The position numbers and the translations under genes are program-made. Source: MWDV01 sp002070715 (lineage in GTDB: Bacteria; Verrucomicrobiota; Verrucomicrobiia; Limisphaerales; MWDV01). From it: a stretch of 64,000 nt of DNA. The notes below the pieces were generated by a model. It was not told the origin of the DNA and did no database searches. It was given only the letters and a program-made list of their open reading frames with translations. The stretch spans positions 124,001 to 188,000 of the forward strand of contig DAONTI010000001.1 in assembly GCA_035411585.1 (NCBI GenBank), in the 5' to 3' direction. This document shows, in pieces, positions 9,094 through 18,095 of the stretch (within the stretch, counting starts at the first letter, position 1; every line of letters begins with the position of its first letter).

Positions 9094-9406
9094 TAACGTC
9101 GGGCGGACGCACTCGGCATCCGGCGGCGGGACGGGAATGGTCCCGCCACGACTCGGATGAAATGACTGCGGCGGGTTGTCAGCCGGAGCCGGTTGACGAC
9201 CCGCAGATGGATGGTCATTGGAAAAATTTTCGCCATCCGCCGCATTTCTCGGCAAACAAGCAATCCGCGGAGTCCCCTTCTCCGAATTGGGGTCACCGCC
9301 CGAAAGAAACGAACTGGCGGCTGCGGTTCCGCAAAATTTACCCGCCGGGAGTTGAGCCGCCCGCATAGTCGTGCTACATAAGCAGCAACACATTGAGCGC
9401 GCCAAC
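9094..9406. other. Intergenic region with a perfect 8-bp hairpin
   Basis: No gene is recognised in these 313 bases. GGCGGGAC at 9125-9132 pairs perfectly with 9140-9147 across a 7-base loop, about 30 bp after the GDPD stop codon. There is no T run after it, so it is a weak candidate for a terminator and may be a 3'-end stabilising hairpin or a copy of a dispersed palindrome. Confidence 0.45.
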
Positions 9407-9850
9407 ATGAAGATCACCGATATTCTCCTCGCCGAGCACCTCGTTTTTCACCACATCTTCGACCATATCGAACGCGAGCTGCCCAAACTCCGCACGCTGG
9501 CCGAGATCAAGACGCTGGCTCGTCTATTGGAGCATCTGCTCCAAGATCATTCCCAAACGGAAGACGACCTGGTGCTGGCTCCGCTGGAGCATTGTTTGGA
9601 ACAAATCGGTCAACGGGACAGCTTTCAGCTCGAACACCAGGAGATTGACGTGAGCCTGACGCGGGTCAGCCAGGCCAAACAACTCGCCGAAGCCCGCCGT
9701 TTGCTCCAACGCGCAGTCGCCTACTCCCGCAAGCATTTCGATCACGAGGAACGAATCGTTTTCCCCTTGGGCGAAGAAGTGCTGAAAGAGGAGACGCTGC
9801 GCGAGCTGGGACGCGACTGGATTAAACAGCGGGAACGCCGCTCCCGGTGA
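9407..9850 (+). CDS. Hemerythrin-like HHE domain protein
   Basis: The protein has 147 residues from the ATG at 9407. An upstream GTG at 9371 would add 12 residues that do not belong to the domain. The four-helix diiron pattern is complete: the EHLVFHHIFDHIE helix, then LLQDHSQTEDDLV, then LEHQEID, then KHFDHEERIVFPL. The spaced His and Glu residues are the expected iron ligands. The family binds O2, nitric oxide or iron in the cytoplasm; the exact role here is unknown. It is followed tail-to-tail by the M14 peptidase gene on the other strand, with the two coding ends overlapping by 29 bp (9822-9850), so a shared bidirectional terminator is unlikely at that point. Confidence 0.85.
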   Translation: MKITDILLAEHLVFHHIFDHIERELPKLRTLAEIKTLARLLEHLLQDHSQTEDDLVLAPLEHCLEQIGQRDSFQLEHQEIDVSLTRVSQAKQLAEARRLLQRAVAYSRKHFDHEERIVFPLGEEVLKEETLRELGRDWIKQRERRSR

Positions 9851-10670
9851 GTTGCTCCGCCGCGCGGCAACTGCGCAGGACGGTCAGCGCGGCGTTGACG
9901 CCGGCCACCAATGCTTGAACCCGCGCGCCCAGCGGAAAATCCGACGGCGCCTCCAGCGTGTACGAGAGCCGGGTTTTGTGCTGGATCAGATAGAAGGCTT
10001 CCGGCCATTGCAGACGGGAAGCGGGGTCCAGGTCCGGACGGATAATCCCTCCGTTCGCCACTCGCCCCTCGATGAGTGGAGATGGGTCCACCGGACAAAC
10101 CGCCGCCACCGCCTCAATAATCTGCGGCGCCAGGGACGGCTGCCGGTCGGGATTCAATTCGTAAAGGTAGAAGCCGAGCGCTTCCCAGTCTTCATGCAAA
10201 CAGAAAGCCACATCAAACGATGGTTGCCGTTGCAGCCAGGCGCAGTGGGCGCGCACCTCGGCGGTAACCGGATACCGGTAATCCCGGTTCAAATCGTTCC
10301 CCGCGTTGTTCTCCCGGCGGTTGGCTGGAAATCCGGTCGGGTTCAGGCACGGCATCAGCCACAACGCCAAGCCCGGTGGCCAGGCGTTTACCTCCACCAA
10401 CTGCCGCAAAGCCAGAGGCCCGGCGGGTTCATCGCCGTGAATGCCGGCGCTCAGGTAAACCCGCAAAATAGGGGCGCCGTCGGGCGGAGCAACCGGGGCG
10501 CGGTGCGCCGCCAGCAATTGTAATGCCTCCCCGGCCGGGACATCTTCGAGCGTCCATCCGGTCCGGCGCGTCGCGTCACGAAAGGCCGTGAGCGTGGCCG
10601 GCAAGTCAATGGTTTCGCCACGATACCCGCCGTGATTGCGGTTCAGGCGTTGAAGCGAAGGTCCGTTCAC
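9822..10670 (-). CDS. M14-family zinc carboxypeptidase / succinylglutamate desuccinylase-like protein
   Basis: The protein has 282 residues and no signal peptide, so it is cytoplasmic. The zinc-binding HxxE is in AGIHGDEPAG (His78, Glu81). NAGNDLNRDYRYP carries the Asn-Arg substrate-binding pair. CLHED provides the third zinc ligand and YTLEAPSD the general-base Glu. This is a complete M14 site; the short length and HGDE signature place it near the M14 proteins that resemble the AstE/AspA branch. The substrate is probably a small amidated or peptidyl compound. The GTG start at 10670 overlaps the TGA stop of bioB by 4 bp (GTGA), so the two are translationally coupled. Confidence 0.8.
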   Translation of the reverse strand: MNGPSLQRLNRNHGGYRGETIDLPATLTAFRDATRRTGWTLEDVPAGEALQLLAAHRAPVAPPDGAPILRVYLSAGIHGDEPAGPLALRQLVEVNAWPPGLALWLMPCLNPTGFPANRRENNAGNDLNRDYRYPVTAEVRAHCAWLQRQPSFDVAFCLHEDWEALGFYLYELNPDRQPSLAPQIIEAVAAVCPVDPSPLIEGRVANGGIIRPDLDPASRLQWPEAFYLIQHKTRLSYTLEAPSDFPLGARVQALVAGVNAALTVLRSCRAAEQLTGSGVPAV

Positions 10671-11746
10671 ACGCCGGAAGTGGCCGCAAGCGCGGCGGCG
10701 GGCTCAGATGGAGCAAACCCTTCCCAGTCGGGATCCAAACCCAGATCCCGGATCATTTGCAGATCTTTCTCGGGCGGCTGATTTCCCGTGGTCAGATAGT
10801 TCCCGATCATCAGGGCACTGGCCCCCGCCATGAAAATCAGGCTTTGGGTGTCGCGCAAATTCACCGCGCGCCCTCCCGCCACCATGATTTCCTGGGTCGG
10901 CAGGATGAACCGGAAACAGGCGATGCTCTGGAGAATTTCCAGCGGCGACAACGGCACGCGGTCCCCCAACGGCGTGCCGGGGATGGGATTCAGAATGTTG
11001 ATTGGCACAATGCTGGCCCCGACTTCCTTCAAGGCAAACGCCAGATCGCAACGATCCTCCCGCGTCTCGCCCATGCCCAGAATGCCGCCCGAACAAATTT
11101 TGATGCCGGCCGCTTTCAGATGGCGGATGGTTTCCAACCGGTCGTCGTAGGTGTGCGAATCGCAGACGTTGGGGAAAAACCGACGGGAGGTTTCCAGATT
11201 GTGATTGTAGCACTCCAATCCCGCCGCCTTGAGCCGCTCCGCCACCCGCGGATTCTTGATCATACCCAAGGAGCCGTCGGGCCGGATTTTACCTTCGCGT
11301 TTCAAGGCCGCCAATTGCCCGCAAACGGCGTCGAGAATCGGACCTTCCTCCAACCCCCGCCAGGCCGCGACGAGGGCGAATCCCGCCGCCCCGTTGGCCC
11401 CGGCTTCCGCCGCCGCCGCCAGGACATCGGCGGTGGGCAATAGCCCGTGCCGCGGCGATTCCGTGGAATAAAACGCGGATTGTGCGCAGAACCGACAATT
11501 CTCGGGACAACCGCCGGCTTTGAGGTTCACGATGGAACAGAGGTGAATCTTGTTGCCTTTGAACCGCTCACGGATGCGATTTGCCCAGGCCATCAGATCG
11601 TAGATGTCCGCCGGGGCCGTCAACTGAAACAACGTCAGCGCCTCCTCGCGCGTGAGCTCGCCCCCGGCCAGCACACGACATCCCCAGCCGGCAATCCGCT
11701 CATGCGCGCCGGCGTCAACTGTTTCCATGTTCATGGTTGACAGCAT
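10667..11746 (-). CDS. bioB: Biotin synthase
   Basis: The protein has 359 residues. It is a radical SAM enzyme that inserts sulfur into dethiobiotin in the last step of biotin synthesis, in the cytoplasm. The radical SAM cluster motif is CPENCRFC (Cys80, Cys84, Cys87). YNHNLET, a GILGMGET block, NILNPIPGTP and the AGGR arginine that binds the second cluster are all present at family spacing. Alternative starts exist at Met5 and Met7; the true start within the first seven codons is not decided. It lies 90 bp downstream of lepB on the same strand and overlaps the M14 peptidase gene. No other bio gene is in the window. Confidence 0.95.
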   Translation of the reverse strand: MLSTMNMETVDAGAHERIAGWGCRVLAGGELTREEALTLFQLTAPADIYDLMAWANRIRERFKGNKIHLCSIVNLKAGGCPENCRFCAQSAFYSTESPRHGLLPTADVLAAAAEAGANGAAGFALVAAWRGLEEGPILDAVCGQLAALKREGKIRPDGSLGMIKNPRVAERLKAAGLECYNHNLETSRRFFPNVCDSHTYDDRLETIRHLKAAGIKICSGGILGMGETREDRCDLAFALKEVGASIVPINILNPIPGTPLGDRVPLSPLEILQSIACFRFILPTQEIMVAGGRAVNLRDTQSLIFMAGASALMIGNYLTTGNQPPEKDLQMIRDLGLDPDWEGFAPSEPAAALAATSGV

Positions 11747-11836
11747 ACCCGACGGTCAAGCAGAGGCAAGCCGGGGTTTGGTCAAGCCACCACCTTCGCG
11801 CGGCGGCTTGAGAAAGTGGGGGCGAAGGAGGCGGGT

Positions 11837-12403
11837 TTAGTGCATCAGCCAGCCCACGATGGCTGCGCGCCGGACCGGGCCGTAACTGCGGCTGTCGCTG
11901 CTGAGAAACCGATTGTCCCCCAGCACATAAAATTCGTCCGGACCGCATTGTACCGTTTCCGTCATTGCGGTGAACGGGAAAGTCTTCGTGCCTTGCGCCA
12001 GATACGGCTCTGAGATTTTTTCTCCGTTCACGTAGATGTTGCCGTCCCCCAAATCCACGCGATCCCCGGCCACGCCAATGATCCGCTTGACCACATACGC
12101 CTGATCCGTCGGGTCTTTGAGCACCACGATGTCGCCGCGTTCCGGCGTCTGAAACAAACTGCTGAGTCGGTTGACCAGATAGATATCGGCCTCTTGCAGC
12201 GTGGGACACATGCTGGGCCCGGTCACGCAAATGGATTGCACCACGAAATGACTGAAGAACAGATAACTCCCCACCACCAAGGCCGCGATCCCCATCGCTT
12301 GACCGATCTGGGACCACCGCCAGACGCGCCGGCGGGGTGTCCCATCACGGGTCGGCAACCCGGCCCGCATCCCCGGAGACAAAACCATGTCGGTCGCTTC
12401 CAT
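11837..12403 (-). CDS. lepB: Signal peptidase I
   Basis: The protein has 188 residues. It cleaves signal peptides of exported proteins at the outer face of the inner membrane. One N-terminal membrane segment (GIAALVVGSYLFFSHFVV) is followed by the catalytic Ser64 in GPSMCPTL and the catalytic Lys106 in VVKRIIG. The GDNRFLSSDSRSYGPV box near the end is the conserved C-terminal block of the family. The length is short but normal for single-TM type I peptidases. It has its own promoter-like sequence upstream and is the first gene of the lepB-bioB-M14 minus-strand run. Confidence 0.93.
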   Translation of the reverse strand: MEATDMVLSPGMRAGLPTRDGTPRRRVWRWSQIGQAMGIAALVVGSYLFFSHFVVQSICVTGPSMCPTLQEADIYLVNRLSSLFQTPERGDIVVLKDPTDQAYVVKRIIGVAGDRVDLGDGNIYVNGEKISEPYLAQGTKTFPFTAMTETVQCGPDEFYVLGDNRFLSSDSRSYGPVRRAAIVGWLMH

Positions 12404-12432
12404 ACTTCGGTCCTTGATTCTCGAACACGATA

Positions 12433-12461
12433 AGTATGAGGCTCATTCGCAAAGCTGACAA
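12433..12461 (-). promoter_or_regulatory. Candidate sigma70-type promoter for lepB
   Basis: Read on the minus strand, TTGTCA (12461-12456) and CATACT (12438-12433) are spaced by 17 bp, with 5/6 and 4/6 matches to the consensus. The predicted transcript would begin about 20-25 bases before the lepB ATG at 12403. Prediction by eye. Confidence 0.4.
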
Positions 12462-12548
12462 CGGGGGTAAGTTGCGTAATTTTGTGTCGGAGGACTTACG
12501 GATAATCCGCGCACGTGGACGCCCTTGACCAGCGGAGAGCGGGCGCGC

Positions 12549-12935
12549 TTAACGGCGGGCGGCAACGGTTTGCCGGATGGCCGCGCGGAGATCGTCAATC
12601 AAAAACGGTTTGCTGATCACACTGGAAACCCCCGGGAGCGGCGTCCGCTGGGCTTTCAAATTTTCCTCGTGCGCGGTGATCAACACGATGGGCAAATCCG
12701 GGTGGCGTTGTTGGATGCGCCGCGCCAATTCATCCCCTTTCATTTCCGGCATGAAATAATCGGTGATGACCAAATCAAAAGCCGCCTGCTCCAAACAAGC
12801 CAGGGCATCGGCACCGTTCGTGGCGGTCTCCACCACGTGCCCGTCGTGCGTCAGCATCATTTTCACCGCATCACCGACCAAGGGTTCGTCGTCCACGACG
12901 AGAATCCGACACTTGACCACCTTCGGTTTGCTCAT
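12549..12935 (-). CDS. Single-domain response regulator (CheY-like)
   Basis: The protein has 128 residues and consists only of a receiver domain. It has the acidic pair Asp15-Asp16 (VVDDE), the phosphoacceptor Asp59 (VITDYFMPEMKG), the switch Thr88 (LITAH) and Lys109 (SKPF), a full set for phosphorylation. There is no output domain, so it must signal through a partner protein or act as a phosphate sink. No histidine kinase is in the window, so the cognate sensor is elsewhere. It stands alone between lepB and the divergent beta-lactamase-fold gene. Confidence 0.9.
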   Translation of the reverse strand: MSKPKVVKCRILVVDDEPLVGDAVKMMLTHDGHVVETATNGADALACLEQAAFDLVITDYFMPEMKGDELARRIQQRHPDLPIVLITAHEENLKAQRTPLPGVSSVISKPFLIDDLRAAIRQTVAARR

Positions 12936-13121
12936 AATCGGCTAACGTAATGGCGGGAGCTTACGCGGAATCGGGAATTATGCAAATGCCTTTCGTCGTC
13001 AGGCCGCCCTCCCCTCCCCACTTGTTTCCGGGCATTCTTTGGCTTTTTTCTGGTCAGCATCGCAGGGTCACACCATGATGTCACCCAACCAACAATGCGC
13101 CAAAGATCGCCGAACTTTGCC

Positions 13122-14024
13122 ATGAATCTGAAACACCTATTGATGCTCGGGCTTGCCACCGCCAGCCTGTTGCCGGCCCAGGAAGCCAACCGTCAAGTCG
13201 TCCACCAGAAAACCGAAATCCGGCTGCGCGAAATCGCGGCCCGGACTCGTGGTGCGCTGGGGTTTGTCGCCTTGGACCTGACCAGCGGGGAACGGTTCGC
13301 GCTCAATGAGACGTTGACCTTCCCGCAAGCCAGCGCCATCAAGATTGCCATTTTGATGGAGGTGTACAAACAGGCGGAGGAGGGCAAATTCAAACTGACC
13401 GATGCCCGGCGCATTGCCCGCGCGGACAAGGTCGGCGGCAGTGGCATTCTCAAGCATTTGGGCGACGACACGGTCGAACTGAGCCTCGCCGACTTGTGCG
13501 TGCTGATGATTGTGCTCAGCGACAACACGGCCACCAACCTGCTCATTGATCTGGTGGGGCTGGAAAATATCAATCGCACGCTGGACGCCTTGGGACTTCC
13601 GCACACCCGGGTGCGGCGGCGCATGTTGGATACGGCGGCCTCCTGGCGGGGCGACGAAAATGTATCCACCCCGGCCGAGGCGGCGCGCATCATGGAAATC
13701 CTGTTCAAAGGCGAGTTCCAAAACCGCGCCACCTGCGAAGCCATCCTGGCTCTCCTGCGCCAGACTCAAGGCGGCAGCATCCAGGCCGCCTTGCCCGCGC
13801 ATATCCCGGTGGCTTTCAAACCCGGCGGCATTGCCGGCGTCACGACCGAATGGGCGATTGTGGAACTGCCGGGCCGGCCTTACGTTCTGGTGGTAATGGA
13901 AAACTACGGTTTGGAAACGGATGCCGATACCGCGATCAAGGAACTCGCGGTTGTGGTGCATGAACATTTTTCCCGGCTGGCCCAAGCCGCCCCGCATGGT
14001 GCGTATGTCGAGAAACCACGTTAG
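13122..14024 (+). CDS. Exported class A beta-lactamase-fold serine hydrolase lacking Glu166
   Basis: The protein has 300 residues from the ATG at 13122, which starts a clear signal peptide (LKHLLMLGLATASLLPAQ); an ATG at 13095 adds nine residues before it. The serine site is SAIK with nucleophile Ser71 and Lys74. The second box is SDN at 133-135. The third box is KPG at 233-235 instead of KTG or KSG. The omega-loop segment RRRMLDTAASWRGDE aligns without gaps to the class A loop but has no Glu at the position of the deacylating Glu166. It therefore resembles a DD-peptidase or an esterase-type member more than a working beta-lactamase. It is 10 bp upstream of the Ig-domain protein gene. Confidence 0.75.
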   Translation: MNLKHLLMLGLATASLLPAQEANRQVVHQKTEIRLREIAARTRGALGFVALDLTSGERFALNETLTFPQASAIKIAILMEVYKQAEEGKFKLTDARRIARADKVGGSGILKHLGDDTVELSLADLCVLMIVLSDNTATNLLIDLVGLENINRTLDALGLPHTRVRRRMLDTAASWRGDENVSTPAEAARIMEILFKGEFQNRATCEAILALLRQTQGGSIQAALPAHIPVAFKPGGIAGVTTEWAIVELPGRPYVLVVMENYGLETDADTAIKELAVVVHEHFSRLAQAAPHGAYVEKPR

Positions 14025-14034
14025 CCGACTGCGG

Positions 14035-16242
14035 ATGGGCGTTCGCCGCTCCGTGCGATCCGGTTGGGTCAGCTTGTTGATTGCAACGAGCCTGACGTTC
14101 GCTTTGCGCGGGCAGGTCTTGGATCTTCCACCGCGGCCGGTGGGCGCACCCGACGGGACTCAGTTCACCAATATCGTGACCTCGCTGTCGCCGGCGGAAC
14201 GGGAGCGTTGGATTTATGCCCAAATCATCAGCGGCAACGTCCCCGCGTGGTTGCGTCAACTGACACCGATTACCGTCACCGCGGGCGGCCAGACGGCCAC
14301 GTATCAGGTCCTGCCCGATTATCTCGCCATTGGCAACGACACCAATTATTTCCTCTGCCCGATGACGCCGCTGCTGGCGCAACGATTGGCGGATCACCTC
14401 GGCTGCACGCTGCCCACGCGCAAGATGGTCAACCAGATTTGGACCAACGCACCGGTGAAACTGAAACCCGAGCCCATCCCGCCCAGTGCGGCCATGACGA
14501 CGGTGCCGGTCTTTGCCTGGCATGATTATCTGGTGCGCACGCAACGTCATCAACTGATCCCCGCGTCCCCTCTGGGCACGTTGACCAGCGGGCATAAAAA
14601 GGATGTGATCCTTTCCGCGCGCATTTACACGAATTTCGCCAATCCAAACATCACCAAACCCGTGGTGATTTACGGCTGGCATTATCCCTGGGGAACGCCC
14701 ATTCAACCGCTCTACAACGGCCACGAGGAAACCTACGCCGACTACTCGCACGGCATTCGGCTGGCGCAACTGGGGCTGACCGTCAACGGCCAGTCCAATA
14801 CCATTCCCAACATCCTGACCAACGCCAGCCTCGCCCCTCTATTGAGCGACGATGGGATCAGCGAAGGCTCCTCCAACGGGACCATTCCCCGGCCCCGCTA
14901 TTCGGTGCCGCCGCTCGCTCCGGCGATCATGATGCATCCCTATAATCGCAGCGTCACCATCGGCACTCCGGTGACGCTCCGTGCGCTGGCCATCGGCGAC
15001 CCGCCGCTGACGTATCAGTGGCGGCGGCACGGCACCAACCTGCCCGGGGCGCATCAGGCCACGCTCACGCTCGACCCGGCGCAACCCGACCACGCCGGGC
15101 TGTATTCCGTGGTGGTCAGCAATCCCGTGGGCTCGGCTACCAGCCGCGTTGCCCGGGTGCGGGTGCATTCCGCGGCTCCGCCGCTGTTGTTGGCGGATGA
15201 TTTTAGCACGAACACGGCGATGCATTGGCAGGTCGCCTGGGGGGCCGCCAATGGCATGCCTGATTATACGGTGGATTGGGCGTTCGATTACGGAGCGGTG
15301 CCTTACACGTTTCACGGCGTGACCGAACTTATTCCACCTGCGCCCCATTCTGTTGAAGGAAACACCCGGGCCGTCCGGCTGACCGTGAACAACAACGATG
15401 CCCTCGGCGCCGCGGCCGCCGTAAATCTGTATCCCAAGGATCAGCGGTTCAATGACCCGTTCGCGTTGAAGTTCGATCTCTGGATCAATTATCCCGGCGG
15501 GACTGGCGGCACCGGGCCGGGGGTGGCCGGCAGCACGGAACACGCAATTTTTGGCGTGAACCATTGGGGCACCAACGCCAACTGGGCGGCCCCCGCCGCC
15601 GCCAGCAGCGATGGACTCTGGTTCGCCGCGGCTGGTGAAGGCGGTGATTCGCGCGATTACCGGGCGTACCAGGGCAATCCGCTCGGGCTTCCGTTCGATC
15701 TCTCATCCGCGCTGGTGGCCACTAATCATACCGCGGCGTTCTTTCAAAACTTGTTCCCGACGGACCGGTTTGAAACTCCCGGCGCGCCAGGCAAGAACTG
15801 GATCGAAGTCGAGGTGCGTTACATCGGCTCGGTGGTCACTTGGCTGATGGAAGGCGCGGTCGTGGGGCGGTACACCAATACCTCGGCATTTACAAACGGC
15901 ACAGTGATGATCGGCATGATGGACACCTTCAGCTCCATCGCCAGCCCCGCGCGGGACGCCTTCGTTCTTTTCGCCAATCTCCGCGTCGAAGATCTCACCC
16001 CGGTGCCGCCGCGGATTGAATCAGTCGCCCACCTCCCCCAAGGCGAGGTGCAATTGCTTTTCTCCGGTGTCCCGGGTCGGCGGTACGCGGTGGAAGCCAC
16101 CGCCACGTTACCGCCTCCACATTGGCAGACACTCGCCAACATCATCGCCGGCGATTCCTGGACGCCGTTTGTGGATACGAATGCCTCTGCGCAAAGCGCG
16201 CGGTACTATCGGTTGAGAGCCGCACCGGCTGACGAAGAATAA
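14035..16242 (+). CDS. Large exported protein with Ig-like domain and C-terminal beta domain
   Basis: The protein has 735 residues from the ATG at 14035, 10 bp after the preceding stop; the open frame runs further upstream inside that gene and is not used. A signal peptide (WVSLLIATSLTFALRGQ) is followed by about 290 residues of a domain I do not recognise (SPAERERWIYAQIISGNVP, VIYGWHYPWGTPIQPLYNGHEE). Residues about 300-385 form an Ig-like domain with the Trp of YQWRRHGTN and the DHAGLYSVVVSNPVG strand. The remainder (LADDFSTNTAMHWQVAW onward) looks like a jelly-roll/LamG-type domain and ends in a short beta module (GRRYAVEATATLPPPHWQTL). Such proteins are usually surface or extracellular binding proteins in this phylum. 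Function unknown. Confidence 0.7.
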   Translation: MGVRRSVRSGWVSLLIATSLTFALRGQVLDLPPRPVGAPDGTQFTNIVTSLSPAERERWIYAQIISGNVPAWLRQLTPITVTAGGQTATYQVLPDYLAIGNDTNYFLCPMTPLLAQRLADHLGCTLPTRKMVNQIWTNAPVKLKPEPIPPSAAMTTVPVFAWHDYLVRTQRHQLIPASPLGTLTSGHKKDVILSARIYTNFANPNITKPVVIYGWHYPWGTPIQPLYNGHEETYADYSHGIRLAQLGLTVNGQSNTIPNILTNASLAPLLSDDGISEGSSNGTIPRPRYSVPPLAPAIMMHPYNRSVTIGTPVTLRALAIGDPPLTYQWRRHGTNLPGAHQATLTLDPAQPDHAGLYSVVVSNPVGSATSRVARVRVHSAAPPLLLADDFSTNTAMHWQVAWGAANGMPDYTVDWAFDYGAVPYTFHGVTELIPPAPHSVEGNTRAVRLTVNNNDALGAAAAVNLYPKDQRFNDPFALKFDLWINYPGGTGGTGPGVAGSTEHAIFGVNHWGTNANWAAPAAASSDGLWFAAAGEGGDSRDYRAYQGNPLGLPFDLSSALVATNHTAAFFQNLFPTDRFETPGAPGKNWIEVEVRYIGSVVTWLMEGAVVGRYTNTSAFTNGTVMIGMMDTFSSIASPARDAFVLFANLRVEDLTPVPPRIESVAHLPQGEVQLLFSGVPGRRYAVEATATLPPPHWQTLANIIAGDSWTPFVDTNASAQSARYYRLRAAPADEE

Positions 16243-16390
16243 CCGATGCCCGCCGCTCACCGGAGACCTACCCTCCGGCCAAACAACAACCTATCTCGAG
16301 GGCGGGAGTTGAAACGTCTCCCAACCCATCGCGTCGCCGCTTGCTGGCGACGGCACGGCTTCCAGTCATCCGCCGCGCGGGTGCAGCCGG

Positions 16391-17743
16391 TCATCCCGCT
16401 TTGGCCAACGCCGCGCTGTGCTTCTGCACTTTCCGGATGGCTTCGAGAATGTCGTCCACACTGGCGCGATCGCCCAACAGCATGTTCTGGGTCATGGCCA
16501 CGGTGGTTTCGCAAACCTGCTTGTTGCCCTTCAATTCCTTGAAGCTCTCGCGATACGCCCGCAGCCGGTCGGCGCTCCAGAGACGTTGGAATCCGCGCGA
16601 GGCGATGGCCTCATCCAACAACCCGTCATAGTATTGCTCGCGGTAAACGGGGCCGCAGGGCACGCCTTCGGCGGAAACCGCCTGCGAAAACCGCGCCAGG
16701 GACAACCCGTTGAATTGCGTGGCGTCGTAGCGGAACGGATAGAGATGCCACACCGCCCGGCTGTTCCGAGGCAGGCGCACCGGAATGATGCCGGGAATCT
16801 TGCCCAGATTGGCGCTCAGGTAATCGGCGTTCGCCTGGCGGATTTCCGTTTCCTTGACCAATTTGTCGAGCTGTTGCTGCAGCATCATTGCCTGCGGCTG
16901 GGTCATGCGGTAATTCAGCCCCCGGGTAAACGAGCCGCTGCCCTGGTTCGTTCCGACCGCGCGTCCGCAGTTGTGATAGGAATTGCAGCGGTCAATCAAC
17001 GTTTCACTCATGCTGGTGATGGCGCCGCCCTCGCCGGAGGGAATATGCTTGGATTGCTGAAAACTGAAGCATCCCACGTCGCCGAGCGTGCCGCATTTTT
17101 GCCCGTGATACTCCGCCAGCCACGCCTGGCAGGCGTCTTCAATCACCGCCAGTTTGTGTTTCCGCCCGATGGCCAGGATCGCGTCCATCTCGCACGGCAT
17201 GCCGTAAATATGCACCGGCATGATGGCACGGGTGCGTTCGGTAATACGGCTTTCAATCGAGGCCGGGTCCAGGGTCAACGTGGCCGGGTCGGTATCGGCA
17301 AAGACCGGCAGGGCATGATGCGCAAGGATGGCATTGTAGGTGGCGATAAAGGTGTAGGGCGACACAATCACTTCGTCGCCGGCGTTCACGTCCATGACCT
17401 GCAAACTGACGAGCAGGGCCGTGGTGCCGCTGGACGTGGCCAGGCATTTGCGCGCGCCCAGCAGTTTCGCGTATTGCGCTTCAAAATTTGCGACCTCGCC
17501 GCCCGCTCCCCGGAACCAACTGCGACTGCGATACAGCTTCAGGATGTTGGCTTCCCAGGCTTCCTGCCATTGGGGCCACTGGGTCCAGCCGCTCCGGTGA
17601 ACCGGCGTGCCGCCCAGCAAGGCGGGTTTATCCGCCTCCGCGGCAAAACCGCGCGGCGCCTGGCGCGCCCCCAGCCAGCCGAGCGCGACCGAACTGGCGG
17701 CGGCGGTGCGGATGAAGTTGCGTCGTGTGTATTGGTTTTTCAT
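16391..17743 (-). CDS. Tat-exported DegT/DnrJ/EryC1/StrS-family PLP-dependent aminotransferase
   Basis: The protein has 450 residues from the ATG at 17743, which follows a good ribosome-binding site (GAAAGGAA). The N-terminus carries a twin-arginine signal (TRRNFIRTAAASSVALGWLG), so the folded enzyme should be exported. The rest is a full DegT-type fold: TSSGTTALLVSLQ, EVIVSPYTFIATYNAI, PVHIYGMPCEMD, VIEDACQAWLAEY, and the Schiff-base Lys in FSFQQSKHIPSGEGG. Cytoplasmic family members aminate nucleotide-linked ketosugars. A Tat-exported PLP enzyme is unusual, although similar Tat-tagged members are known in Planctomycetota and Verrucomicrobiota; the physiological substrate is not known. No sugar-nucleotide pathway genes are next to it. 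Confidence 0.85.
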   Translation of the reverse strand: MKNQYTRRNFIRTAAASSVALGWLGARQAPRGFAAEADKPALLGGTPVHRSGWTQWPQWQEAWEANILKLYRSRSWFRGAGGEVANFEAQYAKLLGARKCLATSSGTTALLVSLQVMDVNAGDEVIVSPYTFIATYNAILAHHALPVFADTDPATLTLDPASIESRITERTRAIMPVHIYGMPCEMDAILAIGRKHKLAVIEDACQAWLAEYHGQKCGTLGDVGCFSFQQSKHIPSGEGGAITSMSETLIDRCNSYHNCGRAVGTNQGSGSFTRGLNYRMTQPQAMMLQQQLDKLVKETEIRQANADYLSANLGKIPGIIPVRLPRNSRAVWHLYPFRYDATQFNGLSLARFSQAVSAEGVPCGPVYREQYYDGLLDEAIASRGFQRLWSADRLRAYRESFKELKGNKQVCETTVAMTQNMLLGDRASVDDILEAIRKVQKHSAALAKAG

Positions 17744-18095
17744 AACTTTGTTCCTTTCTCTCCAGATTGGCAGAATTTTCGCCTGACCACGGTCAATCAA
17801 GCCTGCCCAACATCAGCCGCCCTACCCTATCCCCCGCGCGCGTCAGTCTCAATCCCAAAAATGAACCCGTTGCCCGGTCAGCCCGTAAACACCGGGGGCA
17901 CGCCCCACACCTGATCGGATCAACCGGGTTTTCTTCCGCACCCGTCACCCCGCGCGGAGACGCTTCCCCCGAAAATAATGCGGATGAACCCATTCTACGA
18001 ACCGGTCCCATCGCGCCCCGCTTTGGCGCTCGTTTACTTCGCCCGTTCATTCCGCTCCGCCAGTCCAGCCGACGTTGGCGGTCAAGCGTTGTCCT
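17744..18095. other. Intergenic region without recognised gene
   Basis: These 352 bases lie between two minus-strand genes. They contain the ribosome-binding site and presumably the promoter of the Tat-DegT gene. I see no RNA gene, repeat or conserved open frame. Confidence 0.4.

Noticed and set aside
13122..14024. Antibiotic-resistance beta-lactamase
   Set aside because: The deacylating Glu is absent and the third box is KPG, so resistance should not be inferred.
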